Shown piece after piece: positions 8,762-15,515 of a stretch of DNA of 34,241 bases (within the stretch, counting starts at the first letter, position 1; each line of letters opens with the position of its first letter). Below the pieces are notes generated by a model, which had not been told where the DNA came from, searched no databases, and worked only from the letters and a program-made list of their open reading frames with translations. Source of the DNA: Candidatus Lutacidiplasma silvani. GTDB lineage: Archaea > Thermoplasmatota > Thermoplasmata > Lutacidiplasmatales > UBA184. A program made the translations under genes and the position numbers. The stretch spans positions 1 to 34,241 of the forward strand of contig JAKIVZ010000020.1 in NCBI GenBank assembly GCA_022750295.1, in the 5' to 3' direction.

Positions 8762-10057
8762 TCAGGACGATCCGGGAGTGCCCCTCGGGCGGTAGCTTGC
8801 GGGTAAGCGAGGGATTTGTAAGAATGCCAGAGGCCGAGGGGGGGAATGGCGGGCCCTTTCTGCCGCCAGGAAGCCATACGCCGCGATGCAGAGCGTGGCG
8901 TGGTGGTGGAAGCCTCGCCACCCCCGGCCTTCGAACTGATCGAGGCCGAACTCCTGCTTCAACTCCTCGTAGTCTCGCTCGATCCGCCAGCGAGCCTTCG
9001 CCCATCGCACGAGCATCTCTGTCGGCGTGTCGGCGGGAAGCGTCGAGAGCCAGTACTTGGTGGGGGCCTCTTCGCCCTCCGGCCACTCGATGAGGAGCCA
9101 CTCCACCGGTCGGGGCGACCGTCGATTGTAGTCCCTGTGAGCAACTCGAACAGGAACACGGGCAAACCTCGAGGAGAGGAGCCCCTTCGTTCCCTCTCGC
9201 CACGCCACCTCCTCCCACTCCTGTTTCGGAAGGCTTCGGGCCAGCGCGAGAGCATCCAGCGGTCGGTGCTCAGCATTCCGCCGAAGGCGAACCGACGGTC
9301 GACCGTTCCCCCGGTACGGCGCAGGGGCGAGCGGCGTCTTCCCAGGTGGCCAGAGAGTTGCGGTGCTCTGGATACCGACGACGTAGGCGAGGCCGCGAGC
9401 GGTCAACCCCTCGCGGAACTCGTGCGAAGTTCCGTAGCCGGCGTCCGCCACCACTGGCGCCTCAGGAAGACCCTCGGCCCGGAGGGCATCGATCTGCTCG
9501 AGAGCGATCTGCCCCTTCGTCCGGAAGCGGATCTCGGCCGGCACCCCGACCGTCTTGCGGCGTGCGCGGTCCCGAGCCCACTCCTCGGGGAGGTAGGGGC
9601 AATAGGCCGACGGTACGCTCACCGCCTCATTGACGAGGCTGATCGAAACGGCCACCTGGCAGTTGTCCTGCTTGCCGAGGTTCCCGGAGTACTGTCGGGT
9701 CACTCCGACGGAGTGGGTCCCCTTCTTCGGGATTCCTGTATCGTCGACGGACCAGGCCATCACCCCGCCGTGGCGATCCATCTGGTCGAGGACCGCCCGG
9801 TCGGCGATGCGCAAGAGCGCCCGGTCGTCCCAGGGAGCAAGGGCCACGAAGTGGTGAAGCGACTGGTGACGAGCCGACACGTGGCGAGGGTCCACCCGGG
9901 CGGCGATGGGCTCGATGCTCTTGCGCTCGCCGGGAAGGCAGAGACCCACGAGGTAAGTGCGCAGGGGATCACGCCGGTCTTCGTGACCGACAGCGAGGCT
10001 CAGCTGTTCCAGGTATCCGTCGAAACGGCGCTCCTCTGGCTCGGAGAGGCCGGGCAT
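8762..10057 (-). CDS. IS701-family DDE transposase
   Basis: The 431-residue protein starts at an ATG 37 bp inside the right-hand element end. The DDE catalytic residues typical of IS701 transposases are visible: the first Asp in WSVDDTGIPKKG (around residue 105), the second in VVADAGYG, and the Glu in the C-terminal region ERDYEELKQEFGLDQFEGR. The N-terminal text YLVGLCLPGERKSIEPIAAR is also typical. No frameshift or internal stop is seen, and the length agrees with the family (about 400-450 residues), so it may still be functional. It catalyses cut-and-paste movement of its own element. Confidence 0.92.
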   Translation of the reverse strand: MPGLSEPEERRFDGYLEQLSLAVGHEDRRDPLRTYLVGLCLPGERKSIEPIAARVDPRHVSARHQSLHHFVALAPWDDRALLRIADRAVLDQMDRHGGVMAWSVDDTGIPKKGTHSVGVTRQYSGNLGKQDNCQVAVSISLVNEAVSVPSAYCPYLPEEWARDRARRKTVGVPAEIRFRTKGQIALEQIDALRAEGLPEAPVVADAGYGTSHEFREGLTARGLAYVVGIQSTATLWPPGKTPLAPAPYRGNGRPSVRLRRNAEHRPLDALALARSLPKQEWEEVAWREGTKGLLSSRFARVPVRVAHRDYNRRSPRPVEWLLIEWPEGEEAPTKYWLSTLPADTPTEMLVRWAKARWRIERDYEELKQEFGLDQFEGRGWRGFHHHATLCIAAYGFLAAERARHSPPRPLAFLQIPRLPASYRPRGTPGSS

Positions 10058-10093
10058 GGCCCGAACACAGGAACAACCGAGATAAGCAGTTTA

Positions 10094-10106
10094 TGACACA
10101 GTAGAA
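10094..10106 (-). repeat. IS701-family right end inverted repeat
   Basis: Inverted copy of 8647-8659. It is followed directly by CCAG, the likely altered copy of the 4-bp target duplication. Confidence 0.8.
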
Positions 10107-10598
10107 CCAGGAGGCCGGCCCCCTCGGGTCCCCGCACGCGCCTCGCGTCGCCCAAGCCGATCGTGCCCAGTAACCCGTCGTCGCTCGGCACGCGGCGGAA
10201 CCCGCCTTTCACGTAGAGATTCGGGCGGGGCTTCGGGGACCTGCGTCGCGAGAGGTCTACACGTGCCTCGCCTCGTGGTTTCAGTCTTGGGTCTCGACTC
10301 TGGGCACGCCTTGGTGGTCCCTCGACGTCGTGTCACCCCCCACCCCGAGCGCTTCTGGGGCGCTTGCCGCAACCTTGCTTACCAGAGGTACTCCGGCCGA
10401 CGGAGTCGTCGGAACCCCGGGGGGAGCGGGCACCTCCGGGTCGTTCCCCTCCCCCAGTGAGAACGGCACGCAGCCCCCGCCTACGCGGGAGTTCCTCGGG
10501 CGAGCTGCCGTCCGACCTTCGGTGGTCACCTCCCGGGACGGGCCAGATTGTTGCGGGGACGGTCGGGGACGAGACGGCAGTTTTTCCCCCCCCGGTGG
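10107..10598. other. Decayed gene-poor stretch right of the IS701 element
   Basis: The first 67 bases continue the frame of the interrupted coding sequence to a TAA at 10171-10173. From there to the Walker A remnant at 10599 no frame has a recognisable domain or start. Short open runs (for example ERFWGACRNLAYQRYS near 10350 and PTREFLGRAAV near 10480) lie in different frames, as expected for a gene broken by frameshifts. No RNA gene or strong promoter is seen. A run of C residues near 10585 marks a likely slippage site. Confidence 0.45.
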
Positions 10599-10727
10599 CA
10601 CCACGAGGCGTTGGTCGGTCGGACTCGATCGGGCGAGTCGACCCTAGTCGAGAACCTCGTTTTCCAGCTCCTCGGGACGAATCTTGCGGCTGGGATGGTC
10701 GTCTTGGAGCCGACGGGAGAGCTGGCG
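10599..10727 (+). pseudogene. Remnant of a conjugation/HerA-type DNA-pumping ATPase (Walker A region)
   Basis: The translation HHEALVGRTRSGESTLVEN followed by GMVVLEPTGELA resembles the start of VirD4/TraG/HerA-like ATPase domains, which read roughly H-h-L-V-x-G-R-T-G-S-G-K-S-T-L and then V-V-L-D-P-x-G-D-L. The Walker Lys is Glu (GAG at 10635-10637), and the downstream Asp is Glu. The fragment is cut off after about 43 residues and runs in frame straight into an integrase remnant. Such ATPases move DNA during conjugation or plasmid transfer. Here it can only be a relic of a mobile element. The family call rests on short motifs and is tentative. Confidence 0.45.
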
Positions 10728-10733
10728 TGCTTG

Positions 10734-10925
10734 GGGCGGGAGGCGGGCGCGTCGGTGCGCGTTACCGTCCGTGTCCCGCGGCGGTCGTACGGGCGACTGG
10801 CCCACCAAGCGGAGGTCCCCGTGCCGACCATCGAGGGAATGTTCGGCCACGTCTCGATCGACCAGACCCTGCACCACATCGGGGCCGGGGAGCAGGAGAC
10901 GACCGAAGAATTCGCGGGCTTCGAC
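10734..10925 (+). pseudogene. C-terminal remnant of an archaeal tyrosine recombinase (integrase)
   Basis: The text RRSYGRLAHQAEVPVPTIEG followed by GHVSIDQTLHHIG is a clear C-terminal tyrosine-recombinase signature (box II Arg, Gly-His box, and the stretch that normally carries the nucleophile). The first catalytic His of the H-x-x-R box is Arg here. The nucleophile position reads HHIG where HYIG is expected (CAC at 10875-10877, one base from TAC). The protein is therefore catalytically dead as well as truncated. It ends about 90 bp from the 3' end of the tRNA-Ile gene, the usual location of an integrase next to its attachment tRNA. This implies that an integrated element once used this tRNA and later decayed. 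Confidence 0.65.
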
Positions 10926-11014
10926 GCCCCTCCTCGGGCGGCCAGCGGGGCCGTGATCTCGGACCCCCAACGGCAAACGGTGGTTTCGAAATGGCGCGAT
11001 TCTCTGACGTGAAA

Positions 11015-11089
11015 TGGGCCCAGTCGGATTTGAACCGACGACCTCCCGGTTATCAGCCGGGTGCTCCAGCCAGCCTAAGCTATGGGCCC
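11015..11089 (-). tRNA. tRNA-Ile (anticodon GAU)
   Basis: On the minus strand the 75-nt sequence folds as a full cloverleaf. The acceptor stem GGGCCCA pairs with TGGGCCC and has discriminator A. The anticodon stem CCCGG/CCGGG encloses the loop CTGATAA (anticodon GAT). The T arm is GTCGG-TTCAAAT-CCGAC. The CCA end is not encoded (the next bases are TTTC), and there is no intron. No clear TATA box sits at the expected distance upstream, so expression may come from a longer precursor. The integrase remnant beside its 3' end suggests that it served as an attachment site. Confidence 0.95.
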
Positions 11090-11424
11090 ACGCGAGTGGG
11101 CATCGCGCCGGAACTCGCTCGCACGGGTAACACCGGACGGTAGGTCCGGAACCCGCCTAACCGAGACACCGGTTGCGTGCGAAAGCCCTCCTCGGCGGCG
11201 TTGACATTCGGCCTTGGATTAAAGGCCACCGCCGCTCGGAACCGACCCTGCACGGTCGAGTACGCGAACCCGAGTCAGGTCGTTGCAACGGAGCTCCATG
11301 ACCCGTAAGGCCGATGGCCAAGGCAACCGAGCCCGGCAAACGCCCGGGCACGAACCGGAACCCGGGGGCGGGCGGCAGCGATCCCCGGGGTCAGATCGGG
11401 CCGTGTACTCGCCGCGACACCCGG
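11090..11424. other. Structured spacer between tRNA-Ile and the TBP gene
   Basis: No protein gene is supported here. Three hairpin-forming palindromes are visible: GCGAGT/ACTCGC (11092-11097 with 11113-11118), CCGGAC/GTCCGG (11133-11138 with 11144-11149), and a nested pair at 11193-11234 (CGGCGG/CCGCCG enclosing GGCCTT/AAGGCC). The inner palindrome includes a minus-strand CCTTTAATCC that weakly resembles a TATA element and could drive a precursor running through the tRNA. A short plus-strand ATG frame at 11298 has no support. The spacer could hold a leader RNA, a terminator for the TBP gene or a small RNA; nothing decides between these. Confidence 0.35.
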
Positions 11425-12117
11425 TTACGACGAGGGGTTCGAGGTGAACCGAAGGGGCTCGACGGTCGCCCGTGCCCGGGGAATGGGCCGGTTGGTCTCG
11501 GCCGCCGGAGCGCGAGGCTTCCGGGCCGCCTCGACGTCGGCCTCCGTGGGGCCGGCCTGGTCGCGCGGGAGGAGGCCGGCGGCCCGCAGCTCATTCCGGA
11601 TCTTCCGTACCGCGACCTCAAGGTCGCCGGGGCGGCGAGCGCCGGTGCACACGAGCTTCCCGCTGCCGAACAGGAGGACCACGACGCGCGGCTCCTCAAG
11701 CCGATAGACCAGCCCCGGGAATTGCTCCGGTTCATACTCGACCCGGTCGAGCCCGAGGGTGAGGGCGATCGTGTTCAGATCGATCTCGCTGCCGAGGTTC
11801 GAGGTCGCCACGATATTCTGAATCTCAATCTTCGGGCTCTTCTCGACCTTCTGGCCGGTCTTTCGGATTTGGACCGAGACGGCCCGAATCGAGTCGTCGA
11901 CCTGCTTCCAGCTCTTGCCGCCGGTGCACACGACCTTACCCGATTGGAAGAGCAGGATCGCCGTCTTGGGGGACTTCATCCGGTAGATGAGCCCGGGGAA
12001 CTGCGTCGGCTCGTATTCTGCGCCGTCAAGGGCGAGCGCAATCGACACAAGGTCGAGCTTCGTTCCGAGCGACGTCGAGGCAACCACGTTCTCGATTCGG
12101 ATCCGCGTCATGGCCAT
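11425..12117 (-). CDS. tbp: TATA-binding protein (TBP) with a C-terminal extension
   Basis: The protein shows the two direct TBP repeats, residues about 4-92 and 95-182. Matching phrases are EYEPTQFPGLIYRMKSPK and EYEPEQFPGLVYRLEEPR, and GKVVCTGG and GKLVCTGA. TBP binds box A and, with TFB, recruits archaeal RNA polymerase. The 182-residue core equals the usual archaeal length. A further 48 residues rich in Pro, Ala and Arg follow, unlike the short acidic tails common in archaeal TBPs. The start is the first of two in-frame ATGs (12117; the other is 12111), because a TATA element centred near 12142 predicts a leaderless transcript from there. The gene is divergent from the dehydrogenase gene and monocistronic. 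It is the firmest evidence in the window for an archaeal host. Confidence 0.96.
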   Translation of the reverse strand: MAMTRIRIENVVASTSLGTKLDLVSIALALDGAEYEPTQFPGLIYRMKSPKTAILLFQSGKVVCTGGKSWKQVDDSIRAVSVQIRKTGQKVEKSPKIEIQNIVATSNLGSEIDLNTIALTLGLDRVEYEPEQFPGLVYRLEEPRVVVLLFGSGKLVCTGARRPGDLEVAVRKIRNELRAAGLLPRDQAGPTEADVEAARKPRAPAAETNRPIPRARATVEPLRFTSNPSS

Positions 12118-12137
12118 ATTTATAGTATATAAGACGG

Positions 12138-12146
12138 TATTTAAGG
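12138..12146 (-). promoter_or_regulatory. TATA element of the TBP gene, in a divergent promoter region
   Basis: On the minus strand it reads CCTTAAATA. The centre is 25 nt from the first ATG of TBP. A second A/T-rich box, CTTATATACT (minus strand, 12125-12134), lies between it and the start. On the plus strand the same A/T-rich block (ATTTATAGTATATAAG, 12118-12133) could serve the divergent dehydrogenase gene at 12208. One 30-bp region may therefore bind TBP in both orientations, including for TBP's own gene. Confidence 0.6.
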
Positions 12147-12207
12147 CCTCGGGGGGGTCTGTTTGGAGCGAATCCGCCTCCCCCGGAGACGGCCCGGTGG
12201 GGTCCGC

Positions 12208-13422
12208 ATGAACTCGGGGACCGGAACCGCGTGGAACGAGGGTCAGGCGCCGACGTCGATGCGGGCGGTCGTCTGGACGCGGTATGGACCCCCGGAGGGG
12301 CTTGTGCTCCGGTCCGTCCGACGGCCCGTTCCGAGTTCCCATGAGGTTCTCATCGGGGTCCACGCCACCGGAGTGGCGGCCGGCGACTGCGAGCTGCGGG
12401 CGCTCCGATTCTCGCTCGGGCTCCGCATCTTCGTCCGGCTTCTGATGGGGCTCGCCCGCCCGCGGGACAAGATCCTCGGCCAGGAGTTCGCGGGGGTGGT
12501 CCGGGACGTCGGGACCGGGGTCACCCGATTCCAGCCGGGCGACCGAGTCTACGGGACCACGGGATTTCGATTCGGTGCCTATGCGGAGTACCTCTGCCTT
12601 TCCGAACATGCGGGAGGCGGAGCGCTCGCGAAAACGCCGGTCCACCTCCGCGACGACGAGGCCGCGACGGTCCCCACGGGAGCCTTGGAGGCGCTCCACT
12701 TCTTTCGGAGGGCCGGCGACCTGCGCGGGGCCAAGGTCCTGATCAACGGGGCGGGCGGGGGGATCGGGATCTTCGCCGTGCAGTTGGCGAAGCTGTACGG
12801 GGCGGACGTTACGGCCGTCGATGGCCCGACCAAACGGGATCTCCTTCGTTCCCTCGGCGCGGATCAGATCCTCGACTACACGCGGGAGGAGTTCGCGAGG
12901 AGCGCGGAATCGTACGACGTCATCTTCGACGTGATCGGGAAGACGAGCTATACCTCCACTCTGGGCCGCCTGACCCCGGACGGATACTACCTCCTCGGCA
13001 ATCCAAGGGTCTCGACGATGCTCCGCGGCATTTGGACTTCGTGCACTAGCCGGAGAACGGTCGTGTTCGGGGCGGCCCGCCAGAGCTCGGAAGACCTCGC
13101 CCAACTACGGGAACTCCTCGACTCCGGACAACTCCGGACCGTCGTCGATCGAACGTTCCCGTTGGAGGACGCCGCCGAGGCACACCGGTACTTCGAGACG
13201 GGGGCCGCCCGGGGTCGGGTCGTTCTCCTCGTGCGGTCGGAGCAGCGGCCGGGTGAGCCGGGACGCGAGGCTGGGAAACTGGGGGAAGTTCGGCGGGGGA
13301 CCGCGCCGGTTCCCACCGTACCGGAGCCGGGCGATTCGCCGGGGGGGAACTCCGCTCGGGAGGCGCGGTCCGGCGTGGCCGGTGAGCTAGCGAACGTGGT
13401 GGAGCTCGACCTAGCTCCCTGA
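12208..13422 (+). CDS. Zinc-free MDR-family NAD(P)-dependent oxidoreductase (quinone-oxidoreductase-like)
   Basis: The product of 404 residues is a medium-chain dehydrogenase/reductase. It has an N-terminal GroES-like domain (with GQEFAGVVRDVGTGVTRFQPGDRVYG) and a Rossmann domain with INGAGGGIGIFAVQLAKLYG for cofactor binding. The catalytic and structural zinc Cys sets of alcohol dehydrogenases are absent, which places it with quinone oxidoreductase-like enzymes. These reduce quinones or enones with NAD(P)H; the substrate here is unknown. The fold ends near residue 330. A tail of about 70 residues rich in Gly, Pro, Arg and Glu follows and has no recognised domain. The ATG at 12208 is chosen because a GGTGG lies just upstream; an in-frame TTG at 12163 and an ATG at 12259 are alternatives. 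It is divergent from TBP and probably monocistronic. Confidence 0.85.
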   Translation: MNSGTGTAWNEGQAPTSMRAVVWTRYGPPEGLVLRSVRRPVPSSHEVLIGVHATGVAAGDCELRALRFSLGLRIFVRLLMGLARPRDKILGQEFAGVVRDVGTGVTRFQPGDRVYGTTGFRFGAYAEYLCLSEHAGGGALAKTPVHLRDDEAATVPTGALEALHFFRRAGDLRGAKVLINGAGGGIGIFAVQLAKLYGADVTAVDGPTKRDLLRSLGADQILDYTREEFARSAESYDVIFDVIGKTSYTSTLGRLTPDGYYLLGNPRVSTMLRGIWTSCTSRRTVVFGAARQSSEDLAQLRELLDSGQLRTVVDRTFPLEDAAEAHRYFETGAARGRVVLLVRSEQRPGEPGREAGKLGEVRRGTAPVPTVPEPGDSPGGNSAREARSGVAGELANVVELDLAP

Positions 13423-13461
13423 GCTTCCAAGCCTACCACGCAAGCACGTGTTAGCGAAACG

Positions 13462-13470
13462 ACTTACCTA
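13462..13470 (+). promoter_or_regulatory. Weak TATA-like element before the pentose phosphate operon
   Basis: ACTTACCTA is centred about 34 nt upstream of the transketolase ATG. It is a poor match to box A but is the only A/T-rich patch at a suitable distance. It would give a leader of only a few bases. Confidence 0.3.
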
Positions 13471-13499
13471 CCTTCTTGGTTGGCGGTCGACCCGAACCG

Positions 13500-15515
13500 A
13501 TGACCGACCTCGATCAGACGTGCGTCAACACCCTTCGATTCCTCTCCGTCGACATGGTCGAGCAGGCCAAGTCCGGCCACCCCGGCCTCCCGCTCGGAGC
13601 CGCCCCTATGGCGTTCGTGCTCTGGGACCGATTCCTTCGTCATGCGCCCGCCGATCCCACCTGGACGAACCGGGACCGGTTCGTCCTTTCGGCGGGGCAC
13701 GGCTCGGCACTCCTCTATTCGTTGCTCCACACGACGGGGTACGAGCTGCCAGTGGCCGAGCTCCAGCGATTCCGACAGTGGGGGAGCCGCACGCCGGGGC
13801 ACCCGGAACACGGTCTCACGCCGGGGGTCGAGGCCACCACGGGCCCCCTTGGACAAGGCTTCGCGATGGGGGTCGGGATGGCGATCGCCGAGCGGCACCT
13901 CCGTTCGACGCTCAACCGACCGGGGTTCGCCGTCGTCGACCACTTCACCTATGGACTCGTTTCCGACGGCGACCTGATGGAGGGGATCTCGTCGGAGGCC
14001 GCCTCGCTCGCCGGCACCCTCGGGCTCGGGCGACTCATCTATCTGTACGACGACAACCACATTTCGCTCGAGGGACCCACGGAGTGGGCGTTCACCGAGG
14101 ACGTCGGCCGCCGGTTCGAGGCGTACGGTTGGCAGGTCCTCCGCGTCGCCGATGGAAACGACCTCGAAGCGATCGACGCGGCGATCCGGGAGGCGCGGGC
14201 CGACGCGGCCCGACCGTCGCTCATCTGCGTCCGGACGCACATCGGATACGGGAGCCCCGTGCAGGACACGCGCGAGGCCCACGGAGAGGCGCTCGGGCCG
14301 GAGAAGACCCGGGCCACGAAGGAGAAGCTCGGCTGGCCGCTCGAGCCTCCCTTCCTGGTTCCCGACGAGGCCCGAGTCCATCTCGGTCGCGCCGTCGAAC
14401 GCGGCAACCGGTGGGTCGCCGAGTGGACGGCGCTTCGGGACCAGTTCCGGGCCAGCGACCCGAACGGGGCTCGCATCGCCGAACGGCAGCTCGCGGGCGA
14501 GCTTCCGGCGGGGTGGGATTCGGTCGCCCTCACGTTCCGGCCCTCCGATGGGCCGATCGCCACCCGCGACGCATCGCAAAAGTTCCTCGCGACGGTCGGC
14601 CCCAAGGTCCCGGCGCTCGTCGGCGGGGCTGCCGACCTCTCGCCGTCAACGAAGACCGAGATGCCGAAGATCCCGGAATTCTCAGCCGCCGAGGGTGCTG
14701 GCCGCAACTTCCATTTCGGAGTTCGGGAGCACGCGATGGTCGGGATCCTCAACGGGATGGCGTTGCACGGAGGGATGATTCCCTACGGGGGCACATTTCT
14801 CACCTTCTCCGATTACGCCCGAGGCTCGATCCGTCTCGCGGCGCTCCAGCGGACCCACATCGTCCTCGTGTTCACGCACGATAGCATCGCCATGGGGGAG
14901 GACGGCCCGACCCACCAGCCGGTCGAGCACGTGGCGAGCCTCCGGGCGATCCCGGGGCTGACTCTCCTGCGACCGGCCGACGCCAACGAGACGGTGGCGG
15001 CGTGGTTCCTCGCGCTCACGAGGCCGGGGCCGACCGCCCTCATCTTGACCCGGCAGAAGATTCCGGTCCTCGACGCCGGCGCCCACCCGATCGCCGAGGG
15101 GGTCCGTCACGGCGGGTACGTTCTCGCGAGGGAGACGTCCGGGGCGCCGCGTGTCGTCCTGATCGCGACCGGCTCGGAGGTCTCCCTCGCCCTCGAAGCG
15201 CATGCCCAGCTCGCGGCCCACGGCGTCCCCGCGCGGGTCGTCTCCCTCCCGTCATGGGAGGTCTTCGAGGAGCAGAGCGAGGAGTATCGATCCTCGGTCC
15301 TCCCGACCGGCGTGCCGAGGGTCTCGATTGAGGCGGCGACCACGTTCGGCTGGGCGCGATATGTCGGCCCGGACGGGGCGTCCGTCGGGGTGGACCGGTT
15401 CGGGGCCTCGGCCCCTGGCCCGGTCGTCCTCAAGGAACTTGGATTCACCGTCGAGCACGTACTCGAAGCAGTGGCGCAGGTCCAGGCACGAACGACCGGG
15501 GGGCCGCGGGCATGA
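13500..15515 (+). CDS. tkt: Transketolase, full-length single-chain type
   Basis: Transketolase moves two-carbon units between ketose and aldose phosphates with thiamine diphosphate. The 671-residue protein has the complete three-domain layout: [12 protein letters not shown] and the ThDP/metal motif [12 protein letters not shown] (D156-) with [10 protein letters not shown], the pyrimidine-domain text [20 protein letters not shown] and [20 protein letters not shown], and a C-terminal domain. Many archaea encode transketolase as two half-length subunits; this gene is of the bacterial full-length form. The ATG at 13500 is chosen because the conserved N-terminus ([20 protein letters not shown]) starts soon after. 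It is the first gene of the operon, and its stop overlaps the next ATG by four bases (ATGA). Confidence 0.95.
   Translation: MTDLDQTCVNTLRFLSVDMVEQAKSGHPGLPLGAAPMAFVLWDRFLRHAPADPTWTNRDRFVLSAGHGSALLYSLLHTTGYELPVAELQRFRQWGSRTPGHPEHGLTPGVEATTGPLGQGFAMGVGMAIAERHLRSTLNRPGFAVVDHFTYGLVSDGDLMEGISSEAASLAGTLGLGRLIYLYDDNHISLEGPTEWAFTEDVGRRFEAYGWQVLRVADGNDLEAIDAAIREARADAARPSLICVRTHIGYGSPVQDTREAHGEALGPEKTRATKEKLGWPLEPPFLVPDEARVHLGRAVERGNRWVAEWTALRDQFRASDPNGARIAERQLAGELPAGWDSVALTFRPSDGPIATRDASQKFLATVGPKVPALVGGAADLSPSTKTEMPKIPEFSAAEGAGRNFHFGVREHAMVGILNGMALHGGMIPYGGTFLTFSDYARGSIRLAALQRTHIVLVFTHDSIAMGEDGPTHQPVEHVASLRAIPGLTLLRPADANETVAAWFLALTRPGPTALILTRQKIPVLDAGAHPIAEGVRHGGYVLARETSGAPRVVLIATGSEVSLALEAHAQLAAHGVPARVVSLPSWEVFEEQSEEYRSSVLPTGVPRVSIEAATTFGWARYVGPDGASVGVDRFGASAPGPVVLKELGFTVEHVLEAVAQVQARTTGGPRA

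Larger units (their letters stand above)
8647..10106 (-). mobile_element. IS701-family insertion sequence
   Basis: The element of 1460 bp is bounded by inverted 13-bp ends, TTCTACTGTGTCA at 8647-8659 and its complement at 10094-10106. It carries a single minus-strand transposase gene. The flanks are CTAG (8643-8646) and CCAG (10107-10110). The first fits the YTAR target preference of IS701 elements, and the second differs at one base. Length, ends and gene content all fit the family. The transposase appears intact, so this copy is younger or better preserved than the neighbouring IS21 element. Confidence 0.85.

Noticed and set aside
1-11014. Second copy of the tRNA-Ile 3' end marking the far end of an integrated element
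   Set aside because: I saw no second copy of the T-arm/acceptor sequence left of the tRNA in this window. The far border may lie outside it or be lost.
10968-11143. Protein-coding frame over the tRNA-Ile gene (text like SDLNRRPPGYQPGAP)
   Set aside because: This is the common false translation of the complement of a tRNA gene; the cloverleaf is complete.
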